In this document: one piece after another, positions 59,721-64,000 of the stretch
How the letters are laid out: every line of letters begins with the position of its first letter
Position numbering within the stretch: position 1 is the first letter of the stretch
DNA from: Kalaharituber pfeilii
Lineage: Eukaryota; Ascomycota; Pezizomycetes; Pezizales; Pezizaceae
DNA: 64,000 nt
Direction: 5' to 3'
NCBI GenBank assembly: GCA_015179045.1
Contig: WHUZ01000004.1
Span: 620,001 to 684,000 of the forward strand
Program-made: the position numbers and the translations under genes
The notes under the pieces: model-generated
The model's input: the letters and a program-made list of their open reading frames with translations, nothing else
The model's database searches: none
Told to the model about the DNA's origin: nothing

Positions 59721-61450
59721 CTTTATCCGCCTCCGCCGATTTTTTAGCGGATGCTGATCCTTGATGCCTTTCTCTTCTTGAGTGCCGTGACTGCCGTTGG
59801 CGGCGGTATAGCCATAACAGGGGAGTCAGGGTAGTGCCGCTTTCATGCAGAGGACTTGAAATTAATGTTGGTGATGTGGCAGCCGGAGGCGGTGAAGATT
59901 CTACCTGCGCTTCCGGAGGCGGCGTTACAGGGACTGTCACCAATTCTCTACCCGTTGCTGCCACAGGTGGGTGTGCGACAACTGTGGGCTGAGCCGTCAG
60001 GTGACTCTGCTACTGGTGCAGAACCAGCTGACTGTACAAAGCTTCCAGTCCCGTTTCTGCTTCTTACCACACGCTCCGCTTCTTCATGATTTGACTTGAC
60101 AGGTCTATCTGGATGAGGAACAGTAGCAACAGGAGTAGACGCTGATATACCGCGTAAGCAATCAATGGCCCCTCCATGTCACCTGCATCACTATGCTATC
60201 CTGGTGATCCTTCTCTACCGGTGCTCTATCTGTGCAATCTTGTGTTATGCATATCCATACCATTCCTCTGGCCTGAGAACCACTTTGCCTCATTCTCGGA
60301 CAAAGGGGTGAGGGTTTCACGAATTGTGGCCCCAAACAGCATGGAAGCAAATCCGTTCCCATTATCAGAGATCTATATGTCTCTGAGCATCATGGTTCCT
60401 CCAAGAAATGTCGATATGCCTCCGAAGATACCAAATGCCCTTGGGTGCCGTGGGATAAGGTATGGGAGTGAACCTAAGGGGTCCTCAGGGATGACAGTTG
60501 GGTAAACTGACCGCGAAGTTCTTTCATTCTAGAATAACCAAGAGAAGTGTCGACCTCCCTTCAGCTTTCTTTCTGACCCATGCTTCAGTTCTATTTCATT
60601 ACATATTAGTAGAGTATATATTCAATATGAATGGTTCTGGGAGAAAAGCGAAGAACTCGTAGCAAACTTACCAGGATATCACCACACGGAGTTAAGGTTG
60701 TTTTCTGTCCCGTTCAAGGGGTAATTTCGGTGCAGGGGATTCATTAGATCTGGGGTGGCCTGCGGTTGGTATTGCAGGGGAAATATATCATTTCCTGGAG
60801 AGGTACTTGTAGAGTACATTGTACAGCCTGAGTTAGAGTACCTTACGTAGCATAGCTCTAGCTTGACCAAGCATGCACAATTAAGAGTGCTGCTCCCGCC
60901 ATCGCTACTTCAAGGAGGGCATCTCAAGTCAGGGAGCTCGAGAAGGATGCGTAATTGTTCGTAAAAAGGAAAATACATGTATATATACATATTTGTATTC
61001 TAGCTATCTGCAGCTATCGCTGCTTGCGCAGATCGACAAAATTTGGGGTACGGAGAACGGGGTGCGGGGTGGGGGCATTAAGTAAGTTGGTACTAATAGC
61101 CGGAGTAATTCGGTGCCGAGATAGTCTCATGCTGGTGCAAGGTCCACTTCAGATGCACACCGTCAATGCCAATGCTTTCTCTAGATATTTCTTGAAGAAA
61201 GGAAACCTTAAAGGTGGTATCGTGTATGCGTAAGTACAAATAATACTTTTTTTTTTTTTTAAATCCCTTTTGTGCGTGTGTGTGCATGTACGTTTGTGTA
61301 CATGTTCGTGTGTTACCTGTCTCTACACCCACCAGTGAATAAACTTTGGTTGCTACTGTACCATGCGATCGACTGCAGCGGAATGCGTCATGAAAGCAGG
61401 GTTCATTTTGTGTTTTCTAGACCTGGGGTGTCAGGTTGTCAAGTACAGGT
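59721..61450. other. Intergenic, probable transposon debris
   Basis: Frames upstream of the transposase relic (59740–60500, minus strand) are interrupted and show only low similarity to the family. The rest is AT-rich without a gene. A T tract lies at about 61247–61260. Confidence 0.35.
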
Positions 61451-61459
61451 GACCCGGCT

Positions 61460-62470
61460 ATCATATAGTAAAACTCGTTATATGTAGTGAAATCCTGGAT
61501 ATAGTGAAGGAATAGACAGGTTTTGTACGAACCCTGAAAGTGCGTGAGGTTTTGTGGTACACTACCAACGTTGTGATGTAGGTTGGGATGTACTAGTTGC
61601 AGAATTGCCAACTGGAGATTGTGAGGCCTGTGGTGGGATAGAATTTTCTTGAGTAGGTAGAGGAGTGCTTTGGCTCATTTCTCGCGTTCATTGGATGTAA
61701 ATATCTTGAAAATTGAGTGGTGTGGGAATTTGACAGTCCTCAGGGCCAGTTTTCCGGATTTCGGAAGGGAGGACTTGGCAATAATAAACGTTACTTTTTT
61801 TCCAAATCCTGAAAAAAGTTTGGGGTTTGTAAAACCTCTCTATTAAATGGGCGAGATTGTTTGCGCACAGCAGCTAAAGCGCCCCGGCTCTGGCTATAGT
61901 GAAAAGAAAGGCTATAGTAAAAGTGAAGGACAGTTACAGGCAAAGTCTACTTGCTATAGTGAAATGCCTGGGAGGTGGCTTCAGTACTGCCTATGTAATT
62001 CAAGATATCTCAAAACAAGCACTTTCGCTCGCATGTGGGTCGCCGCGCTCAAAAACTGGAAAACATCTCTTGGCTTTTGTCTTTCTTTAAGGCAGATAGA
62101 CCTTTCAGAGGATTTGCAAGAAGTGTATCTGACTGCTTCAGCTTCATGGACATTGAAGATAATATCATTCACTTGCCATTGAATAAGGAAATAACTTGCA
62201 GAAGTCTTCTAAAGTCATTCCTCCTGGGCGCTGTCCCTTCCTGGCAAGCGTGAGATATCTTCCATTTCTCTAGAGCTGGGCGGCGTTGAGGAGGCATGAT
62301 ACCGACAGTACGGTAAGAAACTGAATTTTGCATTTGACATTTGATTATCAGACACTGAAATTTCCTCACCTCTGTCTACGTGACTCCTCATTGTAGTGAA
62401 AGCTGGCTATATTGAAAACGAGGTCGCATTCTTAACCTTCATTATAGCCAGGGTTGCTTGTAATCAAACG
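61460..62470. mobile_element. Possible non-autonomous pogo-like element
   Basis: The motif CTATAGTGAAA recurs in the same orientation at about 61500, 61893, 61913 and 61953, and again as TATATTGAAA at about 62408. It appears inverted at about 62440 (CATTATAGCC). Another copy of the motif family, AGTAAAACTCGTTATATG, is near 61466, and TGTAAAACCTCTCTATTAAA near 61828. The latter resembles the AAACCTCTCTATAA pattern of pogo-family ends. No transposase is recognisable inside. Boundaries are approximate. Confidence 0.4.
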
Positions 62471-62635
62471 AAGCTGATTTGTTTCCCCACAAAGCTCGGA
62501 GTTCGTCTGGTACAGTTTACTAACATATTTCTCATGAGAAAATTTCACATCAAATTTTACAAGTAACATTCACCCCCGTCACGTATATTCCATCCTGATA
62601 GCTAGCCTCGTAACCAGTTTGACATTGTCCGAAAA

Positions 62636-62674
<39 letters not shown>

Positions 62675-63352
62675 TTAATTTTTTTTTTTTTTTTCTCTAC
62701 CATCAATAATAAATCCCATAATAATAATTATTATTTCTGTTCCTATTTCCTATTCTGTCTCGGTTTCTAGTCTCGTTATTAATCAGTGAATCATTATCCC
62801 CCTATGAATAGTCACAAGCTCTCCCAATTCGAAATCAAATTAAATCCATAAGCAAGTAGAAGCGTAAGTCCATCGAGCACGAGAACATGCAAGCCCAGCC
62901 ACCCAGTTGCTAACAAGTCAGAGTGAACAGACACTAATGGTGCAACTATTTATACACATATCCTCCCGTTTGAACCTCATACCAAACCAACCCTCTGCGA
63001 AAAGAAATGCGACCTTGCAAACCTATGAGAAAAAATACAAGTAATGATAGTAGTCTCCGAGTGCACTGTAAACTAACCTTAGCAAGAAAAACGTACATGA
63101 TAGAGTGTAAAGGAATATAACTCTCTCTAATTCTTATAAATATTCACAATGAAGTGAAGAATGACATAACAAAGTAGTAAGGAGGAAAAAAGAATGAAAA
63201 AAATCGGGGGTATAAATACAAATGCACCGGTGGGGGTATGGTCAGATGCATAAAACATGAAGACTGTTCCATTAGCAATGGGAAACCAACAATACAATGC
63301 AAGCAACCAAAGTCAAAGCGTGGGTAACATGCTCCGTTCCAAGAGATATTCA
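62471..63352. other. Intergenic, T-rich
   Basis: T tracts at 62639–62673 and 62681–62694. No gene seen. The right part is 3' of the GH16 gene and probably holds its UTR. Confidence 0.55.
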
Positions 63353-64000
63353 TCACAATAGCTGCGATAACAGGGCTAGCACTATTGTAATGGCAATGGA
63401 CCTATAAACACCCTTTGTGGGCAATTTAGGTGCCGAGCTCTTCCGGCCACTCTCAATATCACCCCATACAGGCTGGTCCACGGTCTTGTTATTGCCGGGG
63501 TCTTGGCTGAAGAAGTAAGTTCTTTCTTCACCAGGAGTCCTAGCAAGCTTTGGTGGGCCCTTTTGATCGGGAATCTGACAAATTGCGTTTGGTGCTGTTG
63601 GGTCAATGCACCGCTCAGCATGATCCTTAGCTCTTTGTTCGGAAGTAGTATTGAAATACGCCTTCACGTATTGAACCAGCATTATTGCGTCCTCCTCAGG
63701 GGGGCCAGCTGACCAATGCGGGTGTCCGTTGCTCCAATGGGATATCACAATCTTCCCTGGGGCAGATGGGATATATCGCTTATCGGTCATATCCGCTATC
63801 CATTTTCCATCTGCATAAAAGGTGACTTTGTCAGGTTGCCAGTCAAATCGATATTCATGGACACCCTTGTCTGCTTCGAATGGAAGTTGAATAACTTTAA
63901 AGGTAGGAGTACCGGAAGCATCGCCACCATTTTCGAGGGAGAGAACGGAATGGAGAACAAGATTCACAGGAGAAGTAGTGTCATTGAATTGTGATGAGAG
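63353..64000 (-). CDS. GH16-family glycosidase/transglycosylase, 3' part, GPI-type C-terminus
   Basis: GH16 enzymes are concanavalin-A-fold glucanases or transglycosylases, many acting on the fungal cell wall. The gene runs off the right edge, so its N-terminus (signal peptide and the GH16 catalytic ExDxE motif) is not in the window; the frame is open from base 64000 to the stop at 63353 (215 residues seen). Visible GH16 core: HEYRFDWQPDKVTFYADGK, then KIVISHWSNGHPHWSAGPP and EEDAIMLVQYVKAYFN, the last strands of the fold. A cysteine-containing linker follows, then Lys/Pro-rich sequence. The protein ends in a short hydrophobic segment (SIAITIVLALLSQLL) after Ser/Ala residues, as in GPI-anchored wall enzymes. 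The precise subfamily (Crh-like or other) cannot be set from this part. Confidence 0.88.
   Translation of the reverse strand, partial: LSSQFNDTTSPVNLVLHSVLSLENGGDASGTPTFKVIQLPFEADKGVHEYRFDWQPDKVTFYADGKWIADMTDKRYIPSAPGKIVISHWSNGHPHWSAGPPEEDAIMLVQYVKAYFNTTSEQRAKDHAERCIDPTAPNAICQIPDQKGPPKLARTPGEERTYFFSQDPGNNKTVDQPVWGDIESGRKSSAPKLPTKGVYRSIAITIVLALLSQLL

Overview
The window reads as nuclear DNA of a filamentous ascomycete. Genes are on both strands and cut by short GT–AG introns, mostly about 45–100 nt. The products are fungal: an Ase1/MAP65 bundler, Pot1, a farnesylation-motif type I J-protein, the fungal SRP9/21 family, a Zn2Cys6 factor, and a GPI-type GH16 enzyme. Intergenic DNA is rich in homopolymers, and there is a complete PIF/Harbinger-like transposon. 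Pezizomycetes (truffles and morels) is a guess from genome texture only. I saw no rRNA, tRNA, CRISPR or bacterial-type operon.

Layout, left to right. 0.6–1.4 kb: C-terminal (KA1) part of a Chk1 checkpoint kinase with no kinase domain, minus strand. 2.0–3.0 kb: intradiol dioxygenase, minus. 4.0 kb: a short MITE. 6.2–8.8 kb: ASE1, minus. 12.4–13.8 kb: COP9 signalosome subunit 5 (RRI1), plus. 14.3–16.6 kb: mitochondrial glutamyl-tRNA synthetase (MSE1), minus. 17.5–19.2 kb: Xdj1-like J-protein, plus, divergent from MSE1. 21.1–22.0 kb: Sec2-type Rab GEF coiled coil, plus. 23.4–24.1 kb: SRP9/21, plus, convergent with PUS4 (24.5–26.0 kb, minus). 26.3–27.3 kb: a 1-kb inverted-repeat element. 28.8–30.7 kb: importin alpha (SRP1), minus. 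31.2–33.9 kb: intact Harbinger-like transposon. 34.6–36.7 kb: POT1, plus, convergent with RPC53 (37.2–39.6 kb, minus). 43.2–45.4 kb: Zn2Cys6 regulator, minus. 45.4–52.8 kb: gene-poor, with large GC-rich tracts and a decayed coding-like stretch near 49.5–50.1 kb. 52.8–55.3 kb: B-type cyclin, plus. 57.6–62.5 kb: transposon relics. 63.35 kb to the right edge: 3' part of a GH16 gene, minus.

The genes are mostly conserved housekeeping functions that do not form one pathway. A loose cell-cycle theme (Chk1 tail, Ase1, cyclin B, Pot1, importin alpha) is probably coincidental.

The clearest unexpected pattern is that three conserved genes (Chk1 tail, PUS4, POT1) each carry exactly one frame break. Each can be placed in a short G/C homopolymer, and correcting one base restores the frame across all exon lengths. 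The J-protein may have a fourth break at its 5' end. Base-calling or assembly error is the likeliest cause, but true lesions cannot be excluded from the sequence alone. Most biologically interesting are the intact transposon in the POT1/SRP1 divergent promoter with its internally deleted MITE, the Chk1 KA1 region without a kinase, and GC-rich blocks next to several gene 5' ends.
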